Counted from the first letter of the stretch, positions 1 to 9,401 are shown. The stretch is DNA of 64,000 bases from BJGV01 sp965205785 (GCA_965205785.1 OZ242188.1:248001-312000), one strand, 5' to 3'. Made by a program: numbers and translations. Notes: generated by a model from the letters alone, not told the origin.

Positions 1-1
1 T

Positions 2-1900
2 TATCAAATAGGTCAGCGTCACGGACTAACTCCACAAAGTATTCTTACATTAGATGCAAAAATTAATGATTTTGCACCCTCTGAATACCAGGGCCTCGAC
101 CGTTTTGATGCTCGAGAAAAGATTCTTTCAGATCTAAAAATACAAGGGCTTCTAGTTGAAACCAAGCCACATAAACTCATGGTACCACGTAGTGACCGCA
201 CAGACTCTGTTATAGAACCTATGCTTACTGACCAGTGGTATGTGGCAATGCAGGGACTAGCTAAACGAGGCCTGGATGTCGTAGCAAATGGAGAAATAAA
301 ATTTATTCCAGAGAATTGGACCCATGTTTACAACCAGTGGTTGGAGAATATTCAGGACTGGTGTGTTTCCCGGCAATTATGGTGGGGGCATCGGATCCCA
401 GCATGGCATGATGAAGATGGCAACATTTACGTAGCTCATAATCTGGAGGAAGCTCAGCAACAAGCGGGTAACCGTACTCTTATACAAGATGAAGACGTAT
501 TAGATACTTGGTTTTCATCAGCATTGTGGCCCTTCTCTACTCTAGGTTGGCCAGAGGAAACACCAGAACTCAGAACCTTTCTGCCAACTTCAGTACTAGT
601 TACTGGGTTCGATATAATTTTTTTCTGGGTAGCACGTATGATAATGATGTCTTTATATTTTTCAGGGAAAATACCATTTCAAGAAGTATATGTAACTGGC
701 TTGATTCGCGATTCAGACGGACAAAAAATGAGCAAATCAAAGGGTAATGTACTTGACCCACTAGATCTTATAGATGGAATTACTTTGCCAGCTTTAATTA
801 CAAAACGTACTACTGGACTAATGAATCCCAAGCAGGCAGATTCTATCGAAAAAATCACACGAAAAAATTATCCTGAAGGCATAACCGCATATGGTGCTGA
901 TGCACTACGTTTTACCTTTGCCAGCCTTGCTTCGCATGGAAGAGATATAAAATTTGATTTGCAACGTTGTGAAGGTTATCGAAATTTCTGCAACAAATTC
1001 TGGAACGCTACCCGATACGTAATAATGAATTGTGAGGGAAAAGATATTGGGTTGGATAAGAATTTACCTTTAGAGTTTTCTGCTGCAGACGAATGGATTA
1101 TTGGACGCCTACAACAAGCAGAGAGTGTAGTTGAACAATCTTTCCATGATTATCGTTTTGATTTGGCAGCACGTGAAATATATGGACTCGTTTGGGATGA
1201 ATATTGTGACTGGTACCTTGAATTTGCAAAAGTTCAGTTAAATGGGAATATTGTGTCTGTACAACGTGGTACCCGTCACACCTTAGTAAATGTATTAGAA
1301 ATAATGCTACGACTCGCTCATCCTATTATTCCTTTTATTACAGAAGAGTTATGGCAAAAAATCTCACCGTTAACAGGTAAACATGGCGCAAGTATTATGC
1401 TTCAGCCATACCCTAAAGCTGATTTAACACGCATAAATAAAAATGCTATGGAGAAAATTCATACGCTTAAAGAAATAATTAGTGCGTGCCGTACCTTACG
1501 TGGCGAAATGAATCTATCACCGGCAATAAGAGTCCCGTTACTAGCTATGGGAGATCAAAAGACTCTAACCGAATTTTCCCCCTATTTGATCGCATTGATT
1601 AAGTTATCTAATGTAGAAATTATACAAGGCGAATTACCAGATGCAGATGCGCCAGTTGCGGTTATAGGTGAATTCAAACTTATGCTTAAGATAGAGATTG
1701 ATGTAGCTAAGGAACGTGAGCGAATGGCAAAAGAAATAACACGAATTAAATTGGAAATCACAAAATCAGAAACTAAACTTTCCAACCCTAGTTTTGTCGA
1801 ACGCGCACCAACACAAATAGTCGCCCAAGAAAAAGACCGCTTATCCAGTTTTGGATCTAAACTGGATAAGCTAAATAAACTATTACAGAAACTGAATTAG
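2..1900 (+). CDS. valS: Valyl-tRNA synthetase, C-terminal two thirds (5' end outside window)
   Basis: Class I aminoacyl-tRNA synthetase that charges tRNA-Val in the cytoplasm. The reading frame is open from base 2, so the first part of the gene, including the HIGH motif, lies upstream of the window; an internal ATG at 179 is not the start. The KMSKS motif is seen at 725-739, followed by the anticodon-binding helical domain with its WDEYCDWYLE segment. The last ~65 residues are charged and helical, matching the C-terminal coiled-coil arm that is characteristic of ValS and separates it from IleS and LeuS. It ends 64 nt before cysG on the same strand. Nothing looks damaged in the visible part. 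Confidence 0.97.
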   Translation, partial: YQIGQRHGLTPQSILTLDAKINDFAPSEYQGLDRFDAREKILSDLKIQGLLVETKPHKLMVPRSDRTDSVIEPMLTDQWYVAMQGLAKRGLDVVANGEIKFIPENWTHVYNQWLENIQDWCVSRQLWWGHRIPAWHDEDGNIYVAHNLEEAQQQAGNRTLIQDEDVLDTWFSSALWPFSTLGWPEETPELRTFLPTSVLVTGFDIIFFWVARMIMMSLYFSGKIPFQEVYVTGLIRDSDGQKMSKSKGNVLDPLDLIDGITLPALITKRTTGLMNPKQADSIEKITRKNYPEGITAYGADALRFTFASLASHGRDIKFDLQRCEGYRNFCNKFWNATRYVIMNCEGKDIGLDKNLPLEFSAADEWIIGRLQQAESVVEQSFHDYRFDLAAREIYGLVWDEYCDWYLEFAKVQLNGNIVSVQRGTRHTLVNVLEIMLRLAHPIIPFITEELWQKISPLTGKHGASIMLQPYPKADLTRINKNAMEKIHTLKEIISACRTLRGEMNLSPAIRVPLLAMGDQKTLTEFSPYLIALIKLSNVEIIQGELPDADAPVAVIGEFKLMLKIEIDVAKERERMAKEITRIKLEITKSETKLSNPSFVERAPTQIVAQEKDRLSSFGSKLDKLNKLLQKLN

Positions 1901-1964
1901 ACATGGTATATGTGAGGCCAAGTTAGTTTGTTTCCCCGATAAGACAAATATCACAAAATAGTTT

Positions 1965-3404
1965 ATGGATTTTCTGCCTATTTTTATCAATATAAGGAAC
2001 CGCAACTGTCTTGTAGTAGGTGGCGGCAAAGTTGCAATAAGAAAAATTGATTTACTATTACATGCTGGAGCATGTATCACGGTAGTTGCGCCAAAACTAG
2101 ATACTGAATTACTTAAAAAACTAGATCAAGGAGTCTTTACCTACCATGCTGAGACTTTTACCCCGGCTCATCTTAAAAATATAACTCTGGTAATTGCAGC
2201 AACCAATAATCTGACAGTCAATAAATGCGTTTCTGATGCTGCTAAAGAACTTTGTATTCCGGTCAATGTAGTTGACAACCCTGATTTGTGTTCTTTTATT
2301 ATGCCCTCCATCATTGACCGTTCTCCCGTTATGATTGCAGTTTCAAGTAGCGGAAAATCTCCTGTACTAGCAAGATTATTAAGAGCCCATCTGGAGACTA
2401 TAATCCCAGAGGCATATGGGCGCCTCGCAACCTATGCTGCCAATTTTCGTGAGCGTGTAAAACAACATTTCTCCCATCCAGAAAAACGTCGTTTGTTCTG
2501 GGAAAAAGAGTTACAAGGACCATTCGCAGAGATGGTATTTGCCGGGAAGGATGAGGCTGCAAAGGAATATCTGGAATGTTCACTATCTGATGAAGCTGAT
2601 GATATTCCACTTGGAGAAGTATATTTAGTAGGTGCCGGCCCAGGAAATCCTGATCTATTAACCTTTAGAGCTATGCGTCTGATGCAACAAGCGGACGTCG
2701 TAGTCTATGACCGTCTGGTTTCACCTGAAATACTTAATATGGTACGCCGAGACGCTCAGCGCATCTATGCAGGAAAAGAGCATAGAAATCACACTATGTC
2801 ACAGGAGTCTATCAATGAATTACTTGTACGGCTAGCGAAAGAAAATAAACGTGTTCTAAGGCTAAAAGGAGGTGATCCTTTCATTTTTGGTCGAGGTGGG
2901 GAAGAGATTGAAACGCTAGCTAGTTTTGGTATTCCATTTCAGGTGGTCCCAGGAATAACAGCAGCATCTGGAGTAGCGGCTTATGCAGGGATCCCTCTCA
3001 CCCATCGCAATTATGCTCAGTCTTGTATTTTTGTTGCTGGTCACCTTAAGAATGGTTGTGTAGATCTTGATTGGCCTACTTTAGTGAAGCCAAATCAAAC
3101 TATTGTAATTTATATGGGACTACTTGGATTGCCGGTTTTGTGCCAAAAACTTGTATCGCATGGTCTATCAGAAAATACACCAGCAGCTATAGTACAACAG
3201 GGTACTACACACAATCAGCGTGTATTAGTTGGCTCGTTAGCAACACTGCCAAATCTGGTTCACTCTTCAAACCTTACTCCACCTACACTCATTATCATTG
3301 GAGAAGTAGTCAATCTGCATAAGAATCTTGTATGGTTCGAATCTAAGTATGATCTATATGCTAATGACTATTTAGATTCCAAAGAAGAACCAGAAAAAAA
3401 ATAA
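1965..3404 (+). CDS. cysG: Siroheme synthase (multifunctional CysG)
   Basis: Makes siroheme, the cofactor of assimilatory sulfite and nitrite reductases, from uroporphyrinogen III. The 479-residue length fits the fused enzyme. Residues 1 to about 210 form the precorrin-2 dehydrogenase/ferrochelatase part, with the NAD-binding VVGGGKVA motif near residue 18. Residues from about 215 onward form the SAM-dependent uroporphyrinogen III methyltransferase, starting with VYLVGAGPGNPDLLT and including the GGDPFIFGRGGEE segment. It lies downstream of valS and converges with the peroxiredoxin gene, with about 60 nt between them and no clear terminator. Confidence 0.96.
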   Translation: MDFLPIFINIRNRNCLVVGGGKVAIRKIDLLLHAGACITVVAPKLDTELLKKLDQGVFTYHAETFTPAHLKNITLVIAATNNLTVNKCVSDAAKELCIPVNVVDNPDLCSFIMPSIIDRSPVMIAVSSSGKSPVLARLLRAHLETIIPEAYGRLATYAANFRERVKQHFSHPEKRRLFWEKELQGPFAEMVFAGKDEAAKEYLECSLSDEADDIPLGEVYLVGAGPGNPDLLTFRAMRLMQQADVVVYDRLVSPEILNMVRRDAQRIYAGKEHRNHTMSQESINELLVRLAKENKRVLRLKGGDPFIFGRGGEEIETLASFGIPFQVVPGITAASGVAAYAGIPLTHRNYAQSCIFVAGHLKNGCVDLDWPTLVKPNQTIVIYMGLLGLPVLCQKLVSHGLSENTPAAIVQQGTTHNQRVLVGSLATLPNLVHSSNLTPPTLIIIGEVVNLHKNLVWFESKYDLYANDYLDSKEEPEKK

Positions 3405-3464
3405 TACTGGTTTTCTTTGAAAATTTACATACTAAATAGGAATTATACGATTGATTCTAGCTGG

Positions 3465-4103
3465 CTATTTATTCGGCTGCGGTGTTATGCGTAAATATGG
3501 ACGAGGAGCATTGTATCCTTTCGGATATTTTTGCTTGATAACCTCTTCATCTTGAACTGTTAATGGAATAATTACATCATCACCATCACACCAGTTACCA
3601 GGAGTAGCCACAGAGTAATTGTCAGTCAATTGTAGTGCATCTATAACACGTAACACTTCAGTAAAATTACGTCCAGTACTCATTGGATATGTGATAATTA
3701 GACGTACTTTCTTTTTTGAGTCGATAATGAAAAGTGAACGTACTGTCATTGTATCTGATTGATTCGGATGAATCATATCAAACAAAGTTGCTATTTTTCT
3801 ATCTACATCTGCAATGATCGGAAAACTGACTGTAGTACTTTGAGTCTCTTCAATATCCTTGATCCATTCTATATGTTTATCTGCAGGATCAACTGATAAT
3901 CCAATCGCTTTAACATTTCGTTTGTCAAATTCAGATTTAAGCTTAGCAGTTAATCCAAGCTCAGTTGTACAAACAGGTGTAAAATCAGCTGGATGAGAGA
4001 ATAATACTGTCCAGGAGTCACCCGCCCATTCATAAAATTTTATCCTGCCAATCGATGAATCTTGTTCAAAATCTGGTGCTACATCGCCTAGGCGTAGAGT
4101 CAT
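3465..4103 (-). CDS. 1-Cys peroxiredoxin (Prx6/AhpC-TSA family)
   Basis: Thiol peroxidase that reduces hydrogen peroxide and organic hydroperoxides. The peroxidatic cysteine is Cys45 in the PVCTTE motif, and the upstream FSHPADFTP segment is typical of the family. The 212-residue length and the C-terminal extension with RPYLRITPQP match the Prx6-type 1-Cys group. I see no second conserved resolving cysteine of the 2-Cys type. A strong ribosome site (GGAGGT) sits 6 nt before the ATG and fixes the start. The gene stands alone, convergent with cysG. It could contribute to oxidative-stress defence; the reductant is unknown from sequence. Confidence 0.93.
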   Translation of the reverse strand: MTLRLGDVAPDFEQDSSIGRIKFYEWAGDSWTVLFSHPADFTPVCTTELGLTAKLKSEFDKRNVKAIGLSVDPADKHIEWIKDIEETQSTTVSFPIIADVDRKIATLFDMIHPNQSDTMTVRSLFIIDSKKKVRLIITYPMSTGRNFTEVLRVIDALQLTDNYSVATPGNWCDGDDVIIPLTVQDEEVIKQKYPKGYNAPRPYLRITPQPNK

Positions 4104-4635
4104 GGCAACCTCCGTTTGATAAATGAATGACCAGCTAAATATAATCCGACTAATTCAAGGATTCAACAACTATTATCTATTATCTGCGTTTCTATGTAAT
4201 GCCCCTATAATTGTGAGCTACGGATAGCGTCTTTAAAAGACTAAATATTTTGTTAATTCTAAGGCCTTTACTCAAGTATTTATCCCCTAAAAATAATTTT
4301 CTGGGCCCGTTTGCAAAACTATATTAGATATGGTCAAAGGCATATATCTGATTTTTCAGCTCATATTTTCTACTAAATCAGCTAAAAGCGTAATATCAAG
4401 TAAACATGCGGCTTCCATTGACAGAAATCCTATGCTTTGCTACGCTAATCCAATAGATTACTAAACTATAATGTATAAAGATCACAATACATTAGCATAA
4501 TTAAATATTCCGTAAATTATCAGTAAATAAATTAATAATGTGGGATGGTATTTACAAACTAGAGATTAAAATACCTCCCCAGAAATGAATAAGTGATAAT
4601 ACATGATCTCATTTATTTATACAGGAGAAAAAATC
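4104..4635. other. Gene-free stretch between peroxiredoxin and ureB
   Basis: About 530 nt of very AT-rich DNA between divergent genes. It must hold the promoters of both the peroxiredoxin and the urease operon. One candidate urease promoter is listed separately. I see short inverted repeats only (for example GTCTTT/AAAGAC around 4230), and no open frame with a ribosome site. There is no ureD remnant that I can recognise. Confidence 0.6.
4418..4446 (+). promoter_or_regulatory. Candidate sigma-70 promoter of the urease operon
   Basis: A perfect -35 box TTGACA at 4418-4423 is followed by a 17-nt spacer and TACGCT at 4441-4446. The -10 box keeps only the T, A and final T of the consensus, so this is a moderate candidate. 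It would give a leader of about 180 nt before ureB. Confidence 0.4.
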
Positions 4636-5004
4636 ATGGTTCCAGGTGAAATTGTAGTAGGAGAAGGCAATATTGTATGTAATGCTGACCGTAAAACAAT
4701 GAAAATTAAAGCTACGAATACTGGAGATCGGCCAGTTCAAATCGGATCCCATTTTCATTTTTTTGAAGTAAATAGAGCGATTAGTTTCAGTCGGGGAGAT
4801 GCTTTTGGTATGCGTTTAAATATCCCAGCAAGTACCGCAGTTCGGTTTGAACCAGGCGAAGAAAAAGAAGTAGAACTTGTTGAGATTGGGGGCTCCCATT
4901 CTGCTTTTGGTCACAATGACCTTGTAAACGGTAGCACAACATCAGATGCTAGTAAAAAAGAATCCATGCAACTTCTGAAAAGTAAAAACTTTAAGGATAA
5001 ATAA
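4636..5004 (+). CDS. ureB: Urease subunit beta
   Basis: Structural subunit of the nickel urease, which hydrolyses urea to ammonia and carbamate in the cytoplasm. The protein starts MVPGEIVVGEG and carries the diagnostic segments GDRPVQIGSHFHFFEVN and RFEPGEEKEVELV. The start at 4636 is chosen because AGGAGA lies 8 nt upstream; an in-frame ATG at 4603 has no such site. At 122 residues it is about 20 longer than the usual ~101-105, due to a lysine- and serine-rich C-terminal tail. It is the first gene of the cluster, 2 nt before ureC. The usual order places ureA first, so the order here is unusual. Confidence 0.96.
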   Translation: MVPGEIVVGEGNIVCNADRKTMKIKATNTGDRPVQIGSHFHFFEVNRAISFSRGDAFGMRLNIPASTAVRFEPGEEKEVELVEIGGSHSAFGHNDLVNGSTTSDASKKESMQLLKSKNFKDK

Positions 5005-5006
5005 TT

Positions 5007-6728
5007 ATGAGCCTAACAATAAGTAAAAAGAACTATGCTAATTTATTTGGGCCCACAACAGGTGACAAAGTACGATTGGGGGATACAGATCTTTTTATTG
5101 AAATAGAAAAAGATCACAATTCATATGGAGATGAATCAAAATTTGGCGGTGGAAAAAGTATTCGTGATGGCATGGGTCAATCTTCAACTGCAACAAGAGA
5201 GCAAGGTGTTTTGGATTTAGTAATTACCGGTGCGATTATAATTGACCACTGGGGAATTGAAAAAGCTGATATTGGTATAAAAGATGGCAAAATTGTAGGC
5301 ATCGGGAAATCTGGAAACCCGGATATGATGGATGGTGTCTCTCCAAACATGATAATTGGTGCTTCTACTGAAGTTCACGGAGCATATGGATTTATAGCTA
5401 CTGCAGGTGGGATGGATGCGCATATTCACTTTATTAGCTCCACGTTAATTGAAACTGCTTTATTTAGTGGCATAACTACAATGATTGGTGGTGGTACCGG
5501 CCCTGCAGATGGGACTAATGCAACAACAGTAACTCCTGGAAAATGGAACATACAGAAGATGTTAGAAGCATCCGAAGCATTTCCTATGAATTTAGGTTAT
5601 TTTGGAAAAGGAAACTGTTCAACTGAGCCTCCTTTAGTAGAACAGGTTGAAGCAGGTGCATGTGGCCTTAAGATTCATGAAGATTGGGGTTCAACACCTG
5701 CTGTTATTAATGCATGCTTGAATGCTGCAGACAAACTTGATGTTCAAGTGGCCATCCATACCGATACCTTGAATGAAGCAGGGTTTGTGGAAGATACTGT
5801 AAATGCAATTAATGGGCGTGTGATACATACGTTTCATACGGAGGGTGCTGGTGGAGGCCATGCACCGGATATTATCAAAGTTGCAATGTACCCAAATATT
5901 TTACCCTCCTCTACAAATCCAACGCGCCCCTACACCGTTAATACATTTGATGAACATATGGACATGTTGATGGTATGCCATCATCTAAGTAGAAATATAC
6001 CTGAAGATGTATCTTTTGCGGATTCTCGTATTCGTCCAGAAACAATGGGTGCAGAGGACATTCTTCATGACCGGGGTATCTTCAGCATGATGTCTTCAGA
6101 CTCACAGGCAATGGGTCGTGTAGGTGAAGTAATTTGTCGTACATGGCAAACAGCCGATAAAATGAAAAAACAATTTGGAGCACTGGAAGAAGACAAAAAG
6201 AATAGAAATGATAACTTTCGTGTTAAGCGGTATATTGCAAAATACACCATTAATCCAGCTATTTCTCACGGTATAGGGCAATATGTTGGATCAATTGAAC
6301 CAGGCAAAATGGCTGACATTGTTTTATGGAGTCCAGCAATGTTTGGCGTTAAACCAGAACTCATCATTAAAGGTGGGATGATCATAGCGAGTAAGATGGG
6401 AGATGCAAATGCATCTATCCCCACCCCTCAACCAGTAATCTATCGTAATATGTTTGGTGCTTACGGTAATGCTTTATTTAAAACCTGTGCAACTTTTGTG
6501 TCTAAAGCATCGATAGAAAAGGGAATTGTGGCAGAATATGGGTTGCAGAAAATGGTTTTACCCGTTTCTGGTTGTAGAACTATTGGGAAGAAAGATTTAA
6601 TTCATAATGATAAAACACCTGAACTTACTGTAAATCCTGAGAACCACGAGGTAAAAGTTGATGGTGAGAAAATATCTTGTGAACCAGCTGAAGAAATAGC
6701 ACTAGCACAACGCTACTTCTTATTTTAA
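5007..6728 (+). CDS. ureC: Urease subunit alpha (catalytic)
   Basis: Catalytic subunit of urease, 573 residues. All active-site residues are visible, shifted by +5 from Klebsiella numbering: His139 and His141 (AHIHF), the carbamylated Lys222 and His224 (GLKIHEDWG), His251, His277 (FHTEGAGGGH), His325 and Asp365 (SSDSQAMG). These bind the two nickel ions. The enzyme should therefore be catalytically competent if it is metallated. It begins 2 nt after ureB with a purine-rich AAGGAT upstream, and ends 39 nt before ureA. Confidence 0.98.
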   Translation: MSLTISKKNYANLFGPTTGDKVRLGDTDLFIEIEKDHNSYGDESKFGGGKSIRDGMGQSSTATREQGVLDLVITGAIIIDHWGIEKADIGIKDGKIVGIGKSGNPDMMDGVSPNMIIGASTEVHGAYGFIATAGGMDAHIHFISSTLIETALFSGITTMIGGGTGPADGTNATTVTPGKWNIQKMLEASEAFPMNLGYFGKGNCSTEPPLVEQVEAGACGLKIHEDWGSTPAVINACLNAADKLDVQVAIHTDTLNEAGFVEDTVNAINGRVIHTFHTEGAGGGHAPDIIKVAMYPNILPSSTNPTRPYTVNTFDEHMDMLMVCHHLSRNIPEDVSFADSRIRPETMGAEDILHDRGIFSMMSSDSQAMGRVGEVICRTWQTADKMKKQFGALEEDKKNRNDNFRVKRYIAKYTINPAISHGIGQYVGSIEPGKMADIVLWSPAMFGVKPELIIKGGMIIASKMGDANASIPTPQPVIYRNMFGAYGNALFKTCATFVSKASIEKGIVAEYGLQKMVLPVSGCRTIGKKDLIHNDKTPELTVNPENHEVKVDGEKISCEPAEEIALAQRYFLF

Positions 6729-6767
6729 TTAATCTAAGAATTTTATACTTAAAATATTGGTGAAACC

Positions 6768-7070
6768 ATGCATCTAACACCTCGTGAAATTGAAAAGTTA
6801 ATGCTACACAGTGCAGGAGAATTAGCAAAGAAAAGGAAGGCAAGGGGCGTAAAACTAAACCACCCTGAGTCTATTGCCTTGATTTGCAGTGAGCTGATGG
6901 AAGCCGCACGTGACGGTAAAACCGTTGCACAATTAATGCAACTAGGTGCGACATTCTTAACGAAAGCTGATGTAATGGAAGGTGTAGCAGAAATGATACA
7001 TGACATACAAATTGAGGCAACCTTTCCAGATGGAACAAAATTAGTCACGGTACATGACCCTATCCGATAA
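6768..7070 (+). CDS. ureA: Urease subunit gamma
   Basis: Small structural subunit of urease, exactly the usual 100 residues, beginning MHLTPREIEKLMLH and ending VTVHDPIR as is normal for UreA. It sits downstream of ureC rather than first in the operon, so the structural gene order is beta-alpha-gamma. The three subunits are separate proteins, not fused as in Helicobacter. A gap of about 360 nt then separates it from ureE, which suggests that the structural and accessory genes may be transcribed separately. Confidence 0.97.
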   Translation: MHLTPREIEKLMLHSAGELAKKRKARGVKLNHPESIALICSELMEAARDGKTVAQLMQLGATFLTKADVMEGVAEMIHDIQIEATFPDGTKLVTVHDPIR

Positions 7071-7434
7071 CTAATAAATAAAAAATGAGGGCATACTGTT
7101 TGTTTGAACATATAACAAATAGTGAATAGAACTAGTAAAGGCTGTTTAAGTACACATAGAAAGACCATGTATGTTGTTATAAAAGTTGCCAACAGCCTAT
7201 GAAAATGTCTCTAGCATTGTAGTATGGGCGCGCACACATAAATATACTAAAAGTATATGGCTATCAGTAATCACACACCCTTTCTTTATTACTAAACAGT
7301 TCTATTCACGTTACCAGGTTCTGGGAATTCTCAGAATTAAGTTTCTTTCAATAAGAATAAACTGATCATTAATTTATCTAAATTGGAAAAATATTTACAT
7401 ATATATGTAGGTGTTTATCAGGAATAGGCTATTT
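7071..7434. other. Gene-free gap inside the urease cluster
   Basis: About 360 nt of AT-rich DNA between ureA and ureE, unusual within a urease operon. It contains a long-range inverted repeat, GGCTGTT at 7140-7146 and AACAGCC at 7191-7197. It also contains a near-perfect 18-bp palindrome at 7319-7336. No open frame on either strand has a credible ribosome site; a 147-codon frame on the minus strand across ureA is a shadow. The gap could hold a second promoter for ureEFG or mark an old rearrangement. Confidence 0.5.
7319..7336. promoter_or_regulatory. 18-bp near-perfect palindrome upstream of ureE
   Basis: The sequence TTCTGGGAATTCTCAGAA is self-complementary except for one G/T pair. It lies about 100 nt before the ureE start, in the only long gap of the urease cluster, so it is a candidate operator for a dimeric regulator. 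I do not recognise the regulator. Confidence 0.3.
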
Positions 7435-7965
7435 ATGATTATCAAAGAAATACTTGGCAATAAATCAAATATGGATTTAAAAAATCTAGAAATAGATTTT
7501 TTAGAATTAGAATGGTTTGAAACCTCCAAACGTATCCTGAGTAAGACTACTAATAGCGGTGTGCAAGTATCTATTAAGTTCTTAAGAGAAGGACAGCATC
7601 TATCTAAAGACGATGTCTTATTTAGAGACAGTAAGAAAGCCATAATAATAGATATTAGAAAATGCGATGCAATTGTAGTTGCTCCTACTTCGTTACTAGA
7701 AATGGGTACAGTATGTTATGAAATTGGTAACAAACATGCACCTATCTTTATTCAGGAAAATCAAGTGCTAATTCCCTATGAAGAACCATTATTTAAATGG
7801 CTAGCAGCTAGTGGGTATAATCCTATAAAAGAAAAAAGACAATTGAAAAATATGCTTAGATCTACCCATACTTCACGTGGGCATACTCATGGACACGAAC
7901 ACAATAATGATCAGCCTTTATTTAACAAGATCATAAACCTTGCATCAAAATATTCAAATGAATAA
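7435..7965 (+). CDS. ureE: Urease accessory protein UreE (nickel metallochaperone)
   Basis: Delivers nickel to the urease apoprotein. The start at 7435 (MIIKEILGN) is chosen because AGGAATAGG precedes it; the in-frame ATG at 7411 would add 8 residues without a site. The 176-residue protein has the UreE N-terminal beta domain, with FLREGQHLSKDDVLF near residue 60, and the C-terminal ferredoxin-like domain. It ends in a histidine-rich tail (THTSRGHTHGHEH), which in this family binds extra nickel. The stop overlaps the start of ureF by 8 nt. Confidence 0.9.
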   Translation: MIIKEILGNKSNMDLKNLEIDFLELEWFETSKRILSKTTNSGVQVSIKFLREGQHLSKDDVLFRDSKKAIIIDIRKCDAIVVAPTSLLEMGTVCYEIGNKHAPIFIQENQVLIPYEEPLFKWLAASGYNPIKEKRQLKNMLRSTHTSRGHTHGHEHNNDQPLFNKIINLASKYSNE

Positions 7966-8647
7966 TAGTTTTATTGGGAATTTATTACACTTATCTGACC
8001 CAACCTTACCAATTGGAGCTTTTTCGCATTCGCATGGACTAGAAACTTACGTTCAGCTAGGTATCGTACATGACACAGCGTCAACTGAATCATTTATCGT
8101 AGAAAATTTAAAATCAAATGTTAAATACAATGATGCATCATTTGTACAATTGGCCTATAAAGCAGCAATTACCAATGACTTAGATGAAATAATCTTATTA
8201 GATCAGGAGTGCACTGCGCTTAAAAGTGCAAAAGAAATTAGGCAAGCGAGCCAGAAACTAGGAATTAGGCTTATAAAAATATTTAAGCGGCATAATGATC
8301 ATGAGTTAATATCAAATTATGAGGCTGAAATTAAAAAAAATATCGCTTCAGGACATTATTGTATTACCTTTGGAATTTATGCTTTCCTGCTTGGAGTACC
8401 ATTGGAAGAAGCTCTATACTCCTACTATTACAATACAGCTATTGGTTTGGTCACTAACAGCGTTAAGCTTGTTCCCTTAGGACAATTAGACGGGCAAGAT
8501 ATTATGTTTCGACTCCAGCCTGTCATGAATAAACTTGTATCAGAAACATTAGAAATAGATCGATCTTTAGTTGGTATGTTAGATATTGGATTAGACATGC
8601 GATGTATGCAACATGAACGTTTGTACTCTCGTTTATACATGTCTTGA
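7958..8647 (+). CDS. ureF: Urease accessory protein UreF
   Basis: Part of the UreD-UreF-UreG activation complex that loads nickel and carbon dioxide into urease. The N-terminal LLHLSDPTLPIGAFSHSHGLE segment is the family hallmark. The ATG at 7958 is preferred; it overlaps the end of ureE by 8 nt, which suggests translational coupling, while an upstream TTG has no support. The length of 229 residues is normal. The partner UreD, which normally binds UreF directly, is not encoded in this cluster. Confidence 0.92.
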   Translation: MNNSFIGNLLHLSDPTLPIGAFSHSHGLETYVQLGIVHDTASTESFIVENLKSNVKYNDASFVQLAYKAAITNDLDEIILLDQECTALKSAKEIRQASQKLGIRLIKIFKRHNDHELISNYEAEIKKNIASGHYCITFGIYAFLLGVPLEEALYSYYYNTAIGLVTNSVKLVPLGQLDGQDIMFRLQPVMNKLVSETLEIDRSLVGMLDIGLDMRCMQHERLYSRLYMS

Positions 8648-8678
8648 ATCTAATTATAGAAATAGGAGCGACCAGGAA

Positions 8679-9329
8679 ATGACAGACGAAAATATTAGAT
8701 CATATGTAAAAATTGGTGTAGCTGGGCCTGTAGGTTCAGGTAAAACAGCACTCATAGAGCGATTAACTCGTAAACTTAAAGATAATTATAGTATTGGTGT
8801 AATTACTAATGATATATATACAAAAGAAGATGCAGAGTTTCTAACAAAGAATAGTATTATGCCGAAAGAAAGAATAATAGGTGTTGAGACAGGTGGCTGC
8901 CCCCATACTGCTATTCGAGAAGATGCAAGCATGAATCTTGAGGCAGTAGATGAAATATCGAATCGTTATCCAGAAGTTGAGTTAGTATTAATTGAAAGTG
9001 GAGGAGATAATCTTTCTGCTACATTTAGTCCTGACTTAGCAGATGTAACAATTTTTGTAATTGATGTTTCTGGAGGAGAAAAAATACCGAGAAAGGGCGG
9101 GCCTGGTATTACACGTTCAGATCTACTTGTAATTAATAAAATTGATTTAGCACCATATGTTGGAGCAAACCTAGAAATTATGGAGTCTGATGCAAGAAGG
9201 ATGCGAAATGGCAGTCCTTTTTTATTTACAAACTTGGTTACAAATGAAGGTTTAGAGAACGTAATTGGATGGATAAAGAAATATGTACTGATGGAAGATA
9301 AAGTAAAAGAGCCTAACTTATTAAGGTAA
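8679..9329 (+). CDS. ureG: Urease accessory GTPase UreG
   Basis: SIMIBI-class GTPase that drives nickel insertion into urease. The P-loop GPVGSGKT lies at residues 16-23, the nickel-binding Cys-Pro-His motif at residues 74-76, and the guanine-specificity motif NKID near residue 150. The start at 8679 (MTDENIRSY) has an AGGA just upstream; a longer reading from 8613 would overlap ureF and lacks a site. Length 216 residues, as usual. It is the last gene of the cluster and is followed by a weak hairpin with a T-run. Confidence 0.95.
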   Translation: MTDENIRSYVKIGVAGPVGSGKTALIERLTRKLKDNYSIGVITNDIYTKEDAEFLTKNSIMPKERIIGVETGGCPHTAIREDASMNLEAVDEISNRYPEVELVLIESGGDNLSATFSPDLADVTIFVIDVSGGEKIPRKGGPGITRSDLLVINKIDLAPYVGANLEIMESDARRMRNGSPFLFTNLVTNEGLENVIGWIKKYVLMEDKVKEPNLLR

Positions 9330-9375
9330 CTCTTTATTATAAGAACCTTAAAGCTGAGATTGTCGCTTTAATAAA

Positions 9376-9401
9376 TGATTGTAAAATACAATCAAATTTT
9401 T
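9376..9401 (+). terminator. Candidate terminator of the urease operon
   Basis: TGATTGT and ACAATCA (9376-9382 and 9388-9394) form a 7-bp stem with a 5-nt loop, followed by AATTTTT. It lies 46 nt after the ureG stop. The stem is AT-rich, so termination may be incomplete. Confidence 0.45.

Noticed and set aside
6749..7192. 147-codon frame on the minus strand across ureA and the following gap
   Set aside because: It is mostly the antisense of ureA, has no ribosome site and resembles no protein.
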